Origin: Aliisedimentitalea scapharcae
GTDB lineage: Bacteria; Pseudomonadota; Alphaproteobacteria; Rhodobacterales; Rhodobacteraceae
Length of the DNA: 64,000 nucleotides
NCBI RefSeq assembly: GCF_045277565.1
Contig: NZ_CP123585.1
Coordinates: 186,001 to 250,000, forward strand
Direction: 5' to 3'
Position 1 is the first letter of the stretch. Each line of letters begins with the position of its first letter. The notes below the pieces were generated by a model, which worked only from the letters and a program-made list of their open reading frames with translations, did no database searches and was not told the DNA's origin. A program made the translations under genes and the position numbers. Of this stretch, positions 43,166-52,387 are shown piece after piece.

Positions 43166-44299
43166 TCAAGCTCTGAATACGTCGTCTATGCTGATGTCTG
43201 ACACAGACGTTTTTCCGGCCAATGCCATAGTTGTCTTCAGTTCCTGCTCAAGGATGTTCAACAAGGCGGCAACGCCTTCCTGACCCATTGCGCCCAACGC
43301 ATAGACCATGGCGCGGCCAAGAAGGACCCCTGACGCGCCAAGGGCTCGTGCGCGAAATATGTCCATTCCAGTGCGCACACCGGAATCCATCAACAACTCC
43401 ATCCTGTCACCCACAGCATCTGCGATTTCTGGTAACAACGAGATCGAGCTTGCGGCCCCATCCAATTGGCGCCCCCCGTGGTTTGAGACGATGATCGTTT
43501 CAATGCCCATCCCCGCCGCAAGACGCGCGTCTGCGACATCCATGACACCTTTCAACACAATCGGTCCGCCCCATTCTTTGCGGATCCATTCGATGTCGTC
43601 CCAATCCAGCGCCGGATCGACCATTTCCTTGGCCCAGACAAGAAGGCTGCTCAGATCGTCCACGCCCTTTGCATGGCCAATCACGTTGCCAAAGCCCTTG
43701 TAGGGCGTTTTTGCCATTTCGAGCGCCCAACGCGGTTTGGTCGCTATGTTGAGCATGTTCTTTAGATTTGGGCGGATCGACAGCTGGTTTTTCACATCCT
43801 TGTGGCGTTGTCCAAGCATCGCCAGGTCCATCGTCACCACCAGATGTGAACACCCGGCAGCCTTGGCGCGGTGGATAAGATCGCGGACAAATTCGCGATC
43901 TTTGACCACATAAAGCTGAAACCAGAACGGCGTGCCTGTCGCTTCTTTGACCTGTTCGATCGAGCAAATAGACATCGTCGACAATATGAAGGGAACGCCA
44001 AAGTCACGCGCCGCTTTTGCGACCTTGATCTCGCCCCCGGCGTTTTGGATGCCAAGCATGCCAACAGGGGCAAAGGCAACGGGCAACTGGGCCGCCGCGC
44101 CGGTCACTCTGGTACGGGTGTCGATATCCGTGACGTCAATTCCCACGCGTTGACGGATGTTGACATTGCCAAAATCGGCTTCGTTTTTTCTGAATGTAGT
44201 TTCCGAATACGACCCTGATTCCGCATAGTCATAGAACATTTTCGGGACCCGGCGTTGATAGAGCGCGCGGAAATCTTCAACACATGTGATGGTTGGCAT
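43166..44299 (-). CDS. FMN-dependent alpha-hydroxy-acid dehydrogenase (LldD-like)
   Basis: 377 residues, the standard length. TIM-barrel FMN enzyme of the lactate dehydrogenase/glycolate oxidase family: VAFAPVGMLGIQNAGGE, LSTMSICSIEQV, WFQLYVVKDRE, VVTMDLAMLGQRHKD, VLKGVMDVADARLA, and the catalytic His in VSNHGGRQLDGA, followed by DSGVRTGMDIFRARALG. It oxidises an L-2-hydroxy acid to the 2-oxo acid. It lies 12 bases after a sulfatase gene at the end of the tct operon; this pairing suggests that the sulfatase product is a 2-hydroxy acid (inference). Confidence 0.92.
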   Translation of the reverse strand: MPTITCVEDFRALYQRRVPKMFYDYAESGSYSETTFRKNEADFGNVNIRQRVGIDVTDIDTRTRVTGAAAQLPVAFAPVGMLGIQNAGGEIKVAKAARDFGVPFILSTMSICSIEQVKEATGTPFWFQLYVVKDREFVRDLIHRAKAAGCSHLVVTMDLAMLGQRHKDVKNQLSIRPNLKNMLNIATKPRWALEMAKTPYKGFGNVIGHAKGVDDLSSLLVWAKEMVDPALDWDDIEWIRKEWGGPIVLKGVMDVADARLAAGMGIETIIVSNHGGRQLDGAASSISLLPEIADAVGDRMELLMDSGVRTGMDIFRARALGASGVLLGRAMVYALGAMGQEGVAALLNILEQELKTTMALAGKTSVSDISIDDVFRA

Positions 44300-44311
44300 T
44301 GCCCGGCCTCC

Positions 44312-45826
44312 TTACGCCATTCCGACCTGAACCTGATTTGGTCGCATATCATCTGGTCGAGACATCAGAATTTCGGTCAGATCAGCCTTTAGGGATGCAT
44401 AGACCGGATCATCAATAACGTTCCGCAACTCATGGGGATCGTTTTCAAGGTCGTACATTTCACCGGCACCTGACTTCAGATCGATTGTCAGTTTGGCCGT
44501 CTTGCTGCGGACGGTTCGCAGGGACAGGCCGACACCAACGCGACCGGGCAGAAGCTCCCATTCGCTCATGGCCGCGTCGCGCGTTCCGTCACCCGATATG
44601 ACATCATGCATAGATCGTCCGTGGATCTCCATCAGGCTGTCCGCCCCGGCCCAGTCCATAAATGTTGCACCAAAGTCCAATGTCGAAAGGGGTTCAGAGC
44701 TGACTTTACCTGCTGGTACATCCGGCCCTTTCACGATGGCACGGACATTAAGCAGGCCCTCGAACGGCATCGGCCCTTTCAGCACCAAACCGTGATCCCC
44801 CAGCCAATCACCATGGTCCGCGGTGTAGACAATGTAGGTGTTGTCGGCCAATCCTTGCGCTTCCAGTTCGGTGATGATGCGGCCAACGGAATGGTCGATC
44901 AAAGAGAGCTGGCCATAGGTGTTGGCGATCACCTCGCGCAGGTGCTCATCCGAGATTTCGGGATAGCGTGAATAGCTTGTGCGGATCTCTGCGCCTTTAC
45001 CCTCGATCTTTGTTTCAACCGCGGCCTGGTGCCACCACGGGCGACCCTCGAAATCACGCGTTCGATGTTCTGGTAAATCGACGTCTTCAGGCCGATGCAA
45101 GGAAGCCCATGGTTCAGGGCAATCAAACGGGTGGTGTGGATCAGGGAACGACACCCACATGCAAAACGGCTTGTCATGATCCTGTTTGATGAACTCAATT
45201 GCGCGGTCCGCAATCCAAGTGGAGTTATGCCACGCCACAGGGAGCTTTGATGACCATACCTGAGGCGCGCCATTGTGGTCACGATGGCTTTCCCAAAGCA
45301 GTTTGTTTTTTTGCGCGCCCCGACCATCTCCATAATACCATTCCTCATAAGCCAGACCAGCAGGAGGTTTCTCGGGCAGCCACCAGTTGTGCCCGATGTG
45401 AACAAGCTCGGCATGATCGAACCCCATATAGGGACCGCGCCATCCTGCGGGCACTTTGGTTGAACCGGGAATGGATTCTACCGTGTCGCTGTCACCGTAG
45501 GTGTGGTAGGTCGCAAAATGCGCTTTCCCGATCTTTGCGGTGTGATATCCGGCGGCAGACAACGACGCCGCAAACCCTTTTTCACCCAGCTCAGGATCCA
45601 GATCGATCCCGTTGTCATGCACGCCATGGGTGCGCGGCAACAAGCCAGTCAGGATAGAAGCCCGTGCAGGCTGACAGACAACGCAAGGCGTCACGACCGT
45701 TTCAAGGCTGGTGCCCTCAGCGGCAAGCATGTCCAGATGTGGCGTATAGACGTTGCGCCCGCGAAACCCATAGCAATCGCCACGCTGTTGGTCCGAAGTG
45801 ATGAAAAGAATGTTTGGGCGGGTCAT
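44312..45826 (-). CDS. type I sulfatase in the tct operon, cytoplasmic
   Basis: 504 residues from ATG 45826, which overlaps the tctA stop (ATGA); the open frame further upstream lies inside tctA. It begins MTRPNILFITSDQQRGD with no signal peptide. The signature is VVCQPARASILTG with the formylglycine Cys at residue 51. Metal ligands are SDQQ and YTADHGDWLGDHG. KIGKAHF and FPDPHHPFDCP line the site. The C-terminal domain (MYDLENDPHELRNV) is normal. Translational coupling to the transporter says that it acts on the imported compound in the cytoplasm. Confidence 0.94.
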   Translation of the reverse strand: MTRPNILFITSDQQRGDCYGFRGRNVYTPHLDMLAAEGTSLETVVTPCVVCQPARASILTGLLPRTHGVHDNGIDLDPELGEKGFAASLSAAGYHTAKIGKAHFATYHTYGDSDTVESIPGSTKVPAGWRGPYMGFDHAELVHIGHNWWLPEKPPAGLAYEEWYYGDGRGAQKNKLLWESHRDHNGAPQVWSSKLPVAWHNSTWIADRAIEFIKQDHDKPFCMWVSFPDPHHPFDCPEPWASLHRPEDVDLPEHRTRDFEGRPWWHQAAVETKIEGKGAEIRTSYSRYPEISDEHLREVIANTYGQLSLIDHSVGRIITELEAQGLADNTYIVYTADHGDWLGDHGLVLKGPMPFEGLLNVRAIVKGPDVPAGKVSSEPLSTLDFGATFMDWAGADSLMEIHGRSMHDVISGDGTRDAAMSEWELLPGRVGVGLSLRTVRSKTAKLTIDLKSGAGEMYDLENDPHELRNVIDDPVYASLKADLTEILMSRPDDMRPNQVQVGMA

Positions 45827-47421
45827 TTTTTGTCTGCCTTTGGCTTGCGTAGAGATATGAAGAGTACGCCCACGGCGCACAGGATGAACGCCGCCGCGAG
45901 TGGGCTTTTGAGAAGAAACAGGGGATCGCCGCCTGTCGCCGAAAACGCCTGACGCGCGGTTTCTTCGATGCGCCCCCCCAACACGAACCCAATGACGAAC
46001 GGGAGCGGCGAGATCGCAAAGCGCATCATGAAATATCCCAGAATCCCGAATGCAAAGGCGAACCAAATCGCGCTCATCGAGGTTTCCTGAACATAAAGAG
46101 ATGCGAGTGTAAGAAGCAGAACGACGGGCAACAGATATTGCTTCGGGATGCGAACAAGGGCGCCAAGAAACCGCATGAGAAACCCGCCGATTGTCCAGTT
46201 CAGAAGGTTGGCCAGGATCATGGTGGTGAAAAGCCCGAAGGCGATCACGAGTTCAGGGTTCAAATCTGTCGAGAACTTGAAAACTGCTGGGCCTGGGTTG
46301 AACCCCCCAATGGACTCTGCTGCCAGGATCAGAAATACGGCCGCCGTGTTGCCGGGAATGCCAAGCGACAGAACCGGAATGAGGTTCGCCCCCGAAACCG
46401 AAGAATTTGCGGCTTCTGTCGCGGCAATACCTTCGGGCGCACCCTGCCCAAACTCTGGGTCCTCAGGCTTTTTGTTTTTTGCGTGGAACCGTTTGCCGGT
46501 CGCATATCCAATCGTAGCTGCAAGCGTCGATCCCACACCGGGCAGTGCGCCGATTGTGGTGCCAATAAGTGCTGACCGGCCGATGTAAGGAAGGATCCGC
46601 CGAATGTCGGCCCAGTGGAGGCGCTGGTCTCCCGTGTCCTTGGCAACTTCAATCGCTCCTTTGCGGCGCGTTTGGTTCCACAGGTTTTCAAGCTCGCTGA
46701 AAATGGCTCCGATGACCAGCACACCAATCACAGCTGCGGTGATGGGAATCCCGTCGGAAAGTGCCGAACTGCCAAAGCTTAGGCGGGGATAAAAATCATC
46801 ACCGGTTCCGATATATACCGCCAGAAGACCAAGCCCGCAGCTCAAAAGCCCTTTGGCAGCGGATCCACCGACGACCGCTGCGATGAAACTAAGCGATAGG
46901 ATCAAAAGCGCAGTTTTTTCGGGAAGGTCCAAATAGGATTCAACAAGGATCGCCAGAAACGGGGCACAGACAATCAGAACAATGTCCGAAAACGTGTCCC
47001 CCGAAACAGACGAGAAATGGGAAATCTTGAGCGCCTTTCGGGCTTTTCCCGATTGCGCCATTGGATAACCATCAAGCGTGGTCATAAAGGCGTCGGGCGT
47101 GCCGGGGGTGTTAAATAAAATCGCAGGAACCGCACCCCCGACTGTTGATCCTTTCATGACCCCGATCAGGAACCCCATCACGGGCAAAAGCGCATCGGAC
47201 GTGAAGCCAAATACAGAAATGAGGATCGGTAAGGAAATGGCCATCGCAATGACCCCGCCCAAGCCGGGGGCCGCGCCGACGACGATCCCAAGAACCAGAC
47301 CGAACGCGACCATCATAACGGTGATGGAAATCGAAACGCCAAGGAAAGAGAATGCCTCGGGTCCCTGAAAAACCGCCAGAATACCAAGCCAGATGTAGTC
47401 AAGAGTGCCCACGTCAACCAT
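45823..47421 (-). CDS. tctA: tripartite tricarboxylate transporter large permease (TctA)
   Basis: 532 residues with about 12 membrane segments. TctA motifs: GLVLGIVVGAAPGLGGVIAMAI at the N-terminus, VGGAVPAILFNTPGTPDAFMTTLDGYPMAQSGKA (conserved loop), GALPGVGSTLAATIGYATGK, GIAATEAANSSVSGANLIPVLSLGIPGN. It imports a carboxylated substrate delivered by TctC. Its start shares one base with the tctB stop (47421) and its stop overlaps the sulfatase start. Confidence 0.95.
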   Translation of the reverse strand: MVDVGTLDYIWLGILAVFQGPEAFSFLGVSISITVMMVAFGLVLGIVVGAAPGLGGVIAMAISLPILISVFGFTSDALLPVMGFLIGVMKGSTVGGAVPAILFNTPGTPDAFMTTLDGYPMAQSGKARKALKISHFSSVSGDTFSDIVLIVCAPFLAILVESYLDLPEKTALLILSLSFIAAVVGGSAAKGLLSCGLGLLAVYIGTGDDFYPRLSFGSSALSDGIPITAAVIGVLVIGAIFSELENLWNQTRRKGAIEVAKDTGDQRLHWADIRRILPYIGRSALIGTTIGALPGVGSTLAATIGYATGKRFHAKNKKPEDPEFGQGAPEGIAATEAANSSVSGANLIPVLSLGIPGNTAAVFLILAAESIGGFNPGPAVFKFSTDLNPELVIAFGLFTTMILANLLNWTIGGFLMRFLGALVRIPKQYLLPVVLLLTLASLYVQETSMSAIWFAFAFGILGYFMMRFAISPLPFVIGFVLGGRIEETARQAFSATGGDPLFLLKSPLAAAFILCAVGVLFISLRKPKADKK

Positions 47422-47963
47422 CAGACATCTCCATTTGGTGGCAGCAGCACATCATCAAATGGCAAGTCATAGAGCACGATGATCCCAGCGACGGCCACAA
47501 GCGCGATCAACGCTGCGCGCCATGTCAGTCGCTGTTCCACAAACGAGGTCATGGCAAAGACCATGAACCCGCCGCCCAGTACGAAACCTGTGTATTTCCA
47601 CGGTATGGTGTCGCGCAGAAGTCTGTAATCTTCGCCGCCAAACAGGTTGGCCGCGACGGGTCCCGCCCATCGCATCACAACAATCCCGATGACTCCGAAC
47701 AGGGTGATGGCACCAATATAGATCACGTTGTTGCGAGAGGGGCGGTCGTTTTCGCCACCACGTTCAAGCAGCAGCAACAGGCCTGAAATCAGGATAAACG
47801 CAGCGGCCAATGTCGGAGCGAGGCTGTCGCCCACGACATATTGTCCGCGGGACCTTTCAACCAACCCGGTGTCGGTGTCCAAAGGGATCCAGACGAAGGC
47901 AAGGATCAAAGCGAAGGCAATACAGCCCACACCCAGTGCCGTGGTGGCAGAGAGTTTTCGCAT
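47421..47963 (-). CDS. tctB: tripartite tricarboxylate transporter small permease (TctB)
   Basis: 180 residues from ATG 47963. Four hydrophobic segments (VGCIAFALILAFVWIPLD, LAAAFILISGLLLLLERG, IYIGAITLFGVIGIVVMRW, LIALVAVAGIIVLYDLPF) as in TctB proteins. Poorly conserved in sequence but fixed by position between tctC and tctA and by size. Confidence 0.88.
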   Translation of the reverse strand: MRKLSATTALGVGCIAFALILAFVWIPLDTDTGLVERSRGQYVVGDSLAPTLAAAFILISGLLLLLERGGENDRPSRNNVIYIGAITLFGVIGIVVMRWAGPVAANLFGGEDYRLLRDTIPWKYTGFVLGGGFMVFAMTSFVEQRLTWRAALIALVAVAGIIVLYDLPFDDVLLPPNGDV

Positions 47964-48029
47964 ATCGGTCTCGCAAATAGGGTGAGAATGTCGGGCAGCG
48001 CGCACGCCGCCCGCTCTTCGTTTCCAGGC

Positions 48030-48977
48030 TTACTCGGACGCCGCAGCGATAAGTGCGCCGGAAGAATCGAAGTCCTTCTGAACAGCGTCTTCAAGCTCGG
48101 CTCCCGAGATAACAACCGGGCCGCCAAACCCTTTCGTGATGAAAGCGTTGGCCTTGCCGCCTTGCGTCGTTACGACTTTGCCGATTGCCGCCGCAATGGC
48201 ATCTCGTGCCGCCGGGTCCATGTTGGGCGGGCCTGCAAAAATGAACGAGATTTCGCTGACAAACTCAACGCCATACTCGGACAGAAGCGGGGCGTCTGGC
48301 GAGTTTTGCAGCGGTTCGCTGCGCGCCGACGCCAATTCCACCATATCGCCCGCAGCAACTGCTTTCGCCTGTATGCCCGCGCCAAAACCAACATCCATGT
48401 CGCCTGCATTCAGGCCATTCATGACGGCTTTACCGCCTTTGACCGAAATAATATTAAAATTGACGCCGTTTTCCTTGCCCGCGATGTAAGCGATATCGCC
48501 CAGCATGCCGGTCATGACACCAAAACGAATGTCCTGACCACTCTTGGCGGCTTCAATCACATCACCCATCGTCTTCCAGCCTTTCGAAGCCAGCGCGACA
48601 ACGCCCATCTGGGTTCCGGCAGTGGTGGTGATCGGCGTTACGTCTTGGGGGGTGCCGGCTTTTGCGGCCGCCATGTTGTAGCCAAGCGTTTCAGACACGA
48701 TGATGGCGATTGCGGTGCCGTCAGCTGGCTCTTCCTTCAGCGCGTTCACTGCGTTCAAACCACCTTTGCCGGTTACTTGTTCCGGGATGATTTTCCAACC
48801 ATGCAGGTCTTCGAGCTCTTCGGCGATCAGCCTGGCCTGAGTATCGGCACCTCCACCAGCCGCAAATGAGATAATCATCTTGATGGGACCTGGTGGGGTC
48901 CAATCCTCTGCAAATGCGGTCGTAGATGTCCCGAGAATCGCAGCAGCGACCACCGCAAATTTGAGCAACGTCTTCAT
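48030..48977 (-). CDS. tctC: tripartite tricarboxylate transporter substrate-binding protein (TctC)
   Basis: 315 residues from ATG 48977, with a strong GGGAGGAAAAC site. The signal peptide spans residues 1-22 (ending TTAFAED). The TctC/Bug domain has GPIKMIISFAAGGGADTQARLIAEEL, the conserved GG-containing loop that holds a ligand carboxylate, then EQVTGKGGLNAVNALKEEP. It is periplasmic. First gene of the operon, it faces the marR gene across a long palindrome. Confidence 0.94.
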   Translation of the reverse strand: MKTLLKFAVVAAAILGTSTTAFAEDWTPPGPIKMIISFAAGGGADTQARLIAEELEDLHGWKIIPEQVTGKGGLNAVNALKEEPADGTAIAIIVSETLGYNMAAAKAGTPQDVTPITTTAGTQMGVVALASKGWKTMGDVIEAAKSGQDIRFGVMTGMLGDIAYIAGKENGVNFNIISVKGGKAVMNGLNAGDMDVGFGAGIQAKAVAAGDMVELASARSEPLQNSPDAPLLSEYGVEFVSEISFIFAGPPNMDPAARDAIAAAIGKVVTTQGGKANAFITKGFGGPVVISGAELEDAVQKDFDSSGALIAAASE

Positions 48978-49027
48978 GTTTTCCTCCCTGAAACACATGT
49001 CTGTTGGCGTCACTTGTTCTATAATAA

Positions 49028-49063
49028 GGTGGAAAAGTCAACGAACAAGTTGACATTTCCACC
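49028..49063. promoter_or_regulatory. 36-bp near-perfect palindrome, probable MarR operator
   Basis: Left arm GGTGGAAA (49028-49035), A, GTCAAC (49037-49042); centre GAACAA; right arm GTTGAC (49049-49054), A, TTTCCACC (49056-49063). The 15-base arms mismatch only at one position. A second element, ACTTGTTC at 49012-49019, repeats inverted as GAACAAGT at 49043-49050. On the minus strand TTGTTC-16-TATTAT (tctC promoter) and on the plus strand TTGACA at 49050 (marR promoter) overlap it, so a bound dimer would block both directions. Confidence 0.82.
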
Positions 49064-49104
49064 AAAACACCTGAATCTCTTTTCATCAAAGAGGATATCT
49101 GACG

Positions 49105-49593
49105 ATGACAAAATCCGCAGCAGAGGCGATCGCCGAAGGCCTGCATATTCCTTTTCAGATTGCGCAGTTGCACTCTGCTTTAAGCACCCAGGCAAAAGCG
49201 ATCATTTCTCGGCACGGCGACCTGAATCTTGCGCAGTGGCGCATCGTTCGGCTGGTCGCGCTTGATATTGCGAACACCACCACCGCGGTGCGCAAAGGTG
49301 CGGGCATCGATAAAAGTCAGTTCAGCAAAATGCTCGGCGTCCTTGAAGACAAGGGATACCTCAAACTGCGCCCGTTTGAAGAAGACAAGCGCCAGCATCT
49401 TATCGAATTGACGGAAAAAGGCCGGACCTCTCATGATCGCCTGGGCCCTGTTTTGGAAGCCAGACAAGAACACCTGGTAAGTGCGCTTACGGCGGACGAA
49501 CAAGCAACCGTACTGAAAGCGATCAAGCTGCTTTCAGAAGCCGCCCAAAAGACCGATTTCCCCGACGCATATGTGATTCCAGAAGATGAATAA
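49105..49593 (+). CDS. MarR-family transcriptional regulator
   Basis: 162 residues from ATG 49105 (AGAGGATATCTGACG). Winged helix-turn-helix: LNLAQWRIVRLVALDIANTT, KGAGIDKSQFSKMLGVLEDKGYL (recognition helix) and KRQHLIELTEKG (wing), flanked by dimer helices. MarR proteins are usually repressors released by a small acid ligand. It ends three bases before the following sulfatase gene, so the two are coupled, and it starts 41 bases after the palindrome. It likely represses both itself and the divergent tct-sulfatase operon until the substrate is present. Confidence 0.93.
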   Translation: MTKSAAEAIAEGLHIPFQIAQLHSALSTQAKAIISRHGDLNLAQWRIVRLVALDIANTTTAVRKGAGIDKSQFSKMLGVLEDKGYLKLRPFEEDKRQHLIELTEKGRTSHDRLGPVLEARQEHLVSALTADEQATVLKAIKLLSEAAQKTDFPDAYVIPEDE

Positions 49594-49596
49594 GAA

Positions 49597-51042
49597 ATGA
49601 AAAATACTCCCAATCTTTTGGTGATCCTTTCGGATCAGCACCAAGCACGCGCCATGTCCTGCGAGAACCATCCGGTGGTGCAGACACCGAATTTGGACGC
49701 GCTTGCCGCGCGCGGGACGCGGTTCACGAACGCCTACACGCCCTCTCCGATCTGCGTGCCCGCCCGCGCGGCGTTTGCAACCGGGCGACCGGTGCACGAG
49801 ATTGGCAATTGGGACAACGCGATGCCTTATCAGGGAACACCACGTGGATGGGGGCATGCCTTGCAGGACAAAGGGGTGCGCGTGGAGTCTATTGGGAAAC
49901 TACACTATCGCCAGATCGACGATGACGCCGGATTTGACGTTCAACACATCCCGATGCATGTCGCCGATGGTGTTGGCATGGTTTGGGGCTCGATCCGTCG
50001 TGAAGATGAGCGCATCTTCAACAAAGATGTTCGCATGATGGGGAACACGATCGGGCCGGGGGAAAGCAGTTATACCAGATATGATCGCAGCGTCACCGAC
50101 CGGACCTGTGATTGGTTGTCCGACACTCAGCACAGCACCGACCCTTGGTGCCTTTATGTGGGTCTCGTGGCCCCGCATCACCCTTTAATCTCACCTCAAG
50201 AGTTCTACGACCTCTATCCTCTGGACGGGCTTCCCCCAGATAAACTACGCCTTCGCGACGGATATGCCCAACATCCGTGGATCGAAAAGGTCGCCACAGC
50301 GATGGTCGCAGAAGATGGTTGGAAGGACGAGGAAGAACGACGTACCGCAATCGCCGCGTATTACGGTCTGACCAGTTATATGGACCACAATGTCGGGCGG
50401 ATTATCCAGGCGCTGAAGGACAGTGGGCGCTTTGATGACACCACGGTCATCTACTCAAGCGACCACGGAGAGAACCTTGGCGTCCGTGATCTGTGGGGCA
50501 AGATGAACATGTATGAAGAATCCGCGGCGATCCCGTTGATTGTTGCCCCCGCGCCGGATCTGAAAACAAACCCTCGGCCAACCAGCGCGACCACAACAAG
50601 CCTGCTGGACATCTCGGAAACGATCATCGACCACTTTGGTGCAAAACTTCCGGGTGATCGCCCCGGGCAATCGCTTTATGATCTTGCCGCGTCCAAAGAC
50701 GACCCCAACCGTGCGGTGCTCAGCGAATACCATGCGATCGGGTCGGTCTCTGCGTCTTTAATGCTTCGAAAGGGCGACCTGAAACTGATTGAATATGTTG
50801 GGTTCGCGCCGGAGTTGTTTAATCTGGCCGAAGATCCCGAAGAACTGACCAATCAGGCCCAGAATCCTGCCTATGCAGATGATCTGGCCAGAATGCAAAA
50901 CGAACTTCGTCAGATTTGCGATCCCGAAGCCGTCAATGTGCAAGCGTTCAAAGATCAGGACGCGCTGATTGAGGCCTATGGCGGGAAAGAGATCGCCTCG
51001 AAACTTGGCGCCCCCTCAGCTACCCCGCCTCCCGTCACTTAG
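49597..51042 (+). CDS. type I sulfatase coupled to marR, cytoplasmic
   Basis: 481 residues. It starts MKNTPNLLVILSDQHQ with no signal peptide. The signature is ICVPARAAFATGRP with the formylglycine Cys at residue 53. The metal site is SDQH and YSSDHGENLGVRDLWG. It is close to the sulfatase at 2344 in N-terminal layout (NAYTPSP before the signature in both; both end with ICDPEAVN) and unlike the tct-operon sulfatase, so the two are likely paralogs. Substrate unknown; co-expression with the MarR regulator ties it to the same inducing compound. Confidence 0.94.
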   Translation: MKNTPNLLVILSDQHQARAMSCENHPVVQTPNLDALAARGTRFTNAYTPSPICVPARAAFATGRPVHEIGNWDNAMPYQGTPRGWGHALQDKGVRVESIGKLHYRQIDDDAGFDVQHIPMHVADGVGMVWGSIRREDERIFNKDVRMMGNTIGPGESSYTRYDRSVTDRTCDWLSDTQHSTDPWCLYVGLVAPHHPLISPQEFYDLYPLDGLPPDKLRLRDGYAQHPWIEKVATAMVAEDGWKDEEERRTAIAAYYGLTSYMDHNVGRIIQALKDSGRFDDTTVIYSSDHGENLGVRDLWGKMNMYEESAAIPLIVAPAPDLKTNPRPTSATTTSLLDISETIIDHFGAKLPGDRPGQSLYDLAASKDDPNRAVLSEYHAIGSVSASLMLRKGDLKLIEYVGFAPELFNLAEDPEELTNQAQNPAYADDLARMQNELRQICDPEAVNVQAFKDQDALIEAYGGKEIASKLGAPSATPPPVT

Positions 51043-51078
51043 GCGGTGACTGGTTTCAACTCAACGCAAGGATCCACC

Positions 51079-51165
51079 ATGATGCAGGATGATACTTCTT
51101 TGGCACTATCGGAGCTGTGGGATCTACCGGATGACACCCGGTCGACGGGTCATTGCGCAAAATAA
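51079..51165 (+). CDS. 28-codon small ORF, uncertain
   Basis: ATG 51079 follows AAGGATCCACC and encodes 28 residues (beginning MMQDDTSLALSELWDL) ending at TAA 51163-51165. It lies between the sulfatase and the AbrB-type gene. It could be the 5' stub of a lost gene or a leader peptide. An imperfect inverted repeat with a bulge overlaps its end (51131-51153). No family recognised. Confidence 0.25.
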   Translation: MMQDDTSLALSELWDLPDDTRSTGHCAK

Positions 51166-51304
51166 ATGCAATGGCGTGACAAAGCCCAACTGAAGCGATC
51201 CACTAACCTCTTGAACATCATGAACACGGGCAACTTGGCCCCCCACCGTCTTTGAAACACAACGACACCTTGTTTTGCCCTGGCCCAAAAGAACCGTTTT
51301 TCGC

Positions 51305-52378
51305 ATGAACACCCTGAAATCCAATGCACTTCACCTGGCCTTGATCCTGGGAACCGCGCTGTCGGGTGCCTTTGCGGCGTTCGCGATGGGATGGCCAATT
51401 CCCTTCCTTCTGGGAAGCCTCGTGGCAACTGCAATTCTGGCGTTAACGTTGGTCGCGCGCACGAACAAACCAGTTTTCTTTCCCAGACCCCTGCGGGAAG
51501 TGTTCATTGCCGTGATCGGCACGATGATTGGCACAACCTTCACGCCGGACGTGTTGTCGATGGCGCCAACCCTGGCCATCACCCTGTGCGCCATGTTGAT
51601 CTTTGTCGTCCTTGCGCAGACGTCAAACTACGTCATTTTTCATCACTTGGGTGGCTATGATCAGCCCACCGCATTCTATGCGGCCATGCCGGGGGGGCTT
51701 ATCGAGGCCGTGGAAATGGGGGCCAAAGCAGGCGGTGATGTCGAAACGCTGAGCATCCAGCATTTTGTGCGCATTGTTCTGGTGATCCTCGTCGTTCCCA
51801 TGCTTTTTCTTGTGGTGGCAGGAGAGTCCGTCGGTAGCGCCGCAAACCAGACCCTTGAAAAGGGCCCTTCCGATTGGCGGGATTGGGCAACGGTGGTTGC
51901 CATTGCCCCAGTTGGACTTTTGATCGGCAAACTCTCCCGTTTGCCAGCGGCGCCATTGCTTGGTCCCCTGGTGCTGACGGCGACCCTTCAGTCCACAGGG
52001 GCGATTGATCTGGGCGGACCTCCGACACTTCTCAATCTGGCCCAGTTGGTCGTCGGCGCAAGCCTCGGGGCTCAGTTTGCCAGGACAACACCTCGGCATT
52101 TGGTATCCGCCCTCGCACTTGGCATGGTTTCGGTTTTGGTGACGCTGGCGATTGCGTCCGGGCTTGCGCTGCTGCTTGAACCTTTCGTCCCCCTGTCATT
52201 CCAGACCTTGCTGGTCAGCTTTGCACCCGGCGGGGTCACCGAAATGAGCCTCATCGCATTAAGCCTTGGTGTCAGTCCCGTCCTTGTCTCTATCCATCAT
52301 CTTTTCCGTATTTTGTTCACAGTGGGCGTGGCCGGGTTGCTGTTCAAACGACTTGGCAAGCGCTCACCCGGATCCTAA
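51305..52378 (+). CDS. AbrB-family membrane protein (PF05145), possible transporter
   Basis: About 357 residues from ATG 51305. It has ten or so hydrophobic segments in two similar halves. Family features: GWPIPFLLGSLVATAILAL, LREVFIAVIGTMIGTTFTPD, GGYDQPTAFYAAMPGGLIEAVEMGA, LPAAPLLGPLVLTA, VVGASLGAQFARTT, LVSFAPGGVTEMSLIALSLG. The family (E. coli AbrB, often mislabelled ammonia monooxygenase) has no settled function. Between a sulfatase and FGE, export of released sulfate or uptake of the ester is possible but unproven. Confidence 0.85.
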   Translation: MNTLKSNALHLALILGTALSGAFAAFAMGWPIPFLLGSLVATAILALTLVARTNKPVFFPRPLREVFIAVIGTMIGTTFTPDVLSMAPTLAITLCAMLIFVVLAQTSNYVIFHHLGGYDQPTAFYAAMPGGLIEAVEMGAKAGGDVETLSIQHFVRIVLVILVVPMLFLVVAGESVGSAANQTLEKGPSDWRDWATVVAIAPVGLLIGKLSRLPAAPLLGPLVLTATLQSTGAIDLGGPPTLLNLAQLVVGASLGAQFARTTPRHLVSALALGMVSVLVTLAIASGLALLLEPFVPLSFQTLLVSFAPGGVTEMSLIALSLGVSPVLVSIHHLFRILFTVGVAGLLFKRLGKRSPGS

Positions 52379-52387
52379 GTTCACACA

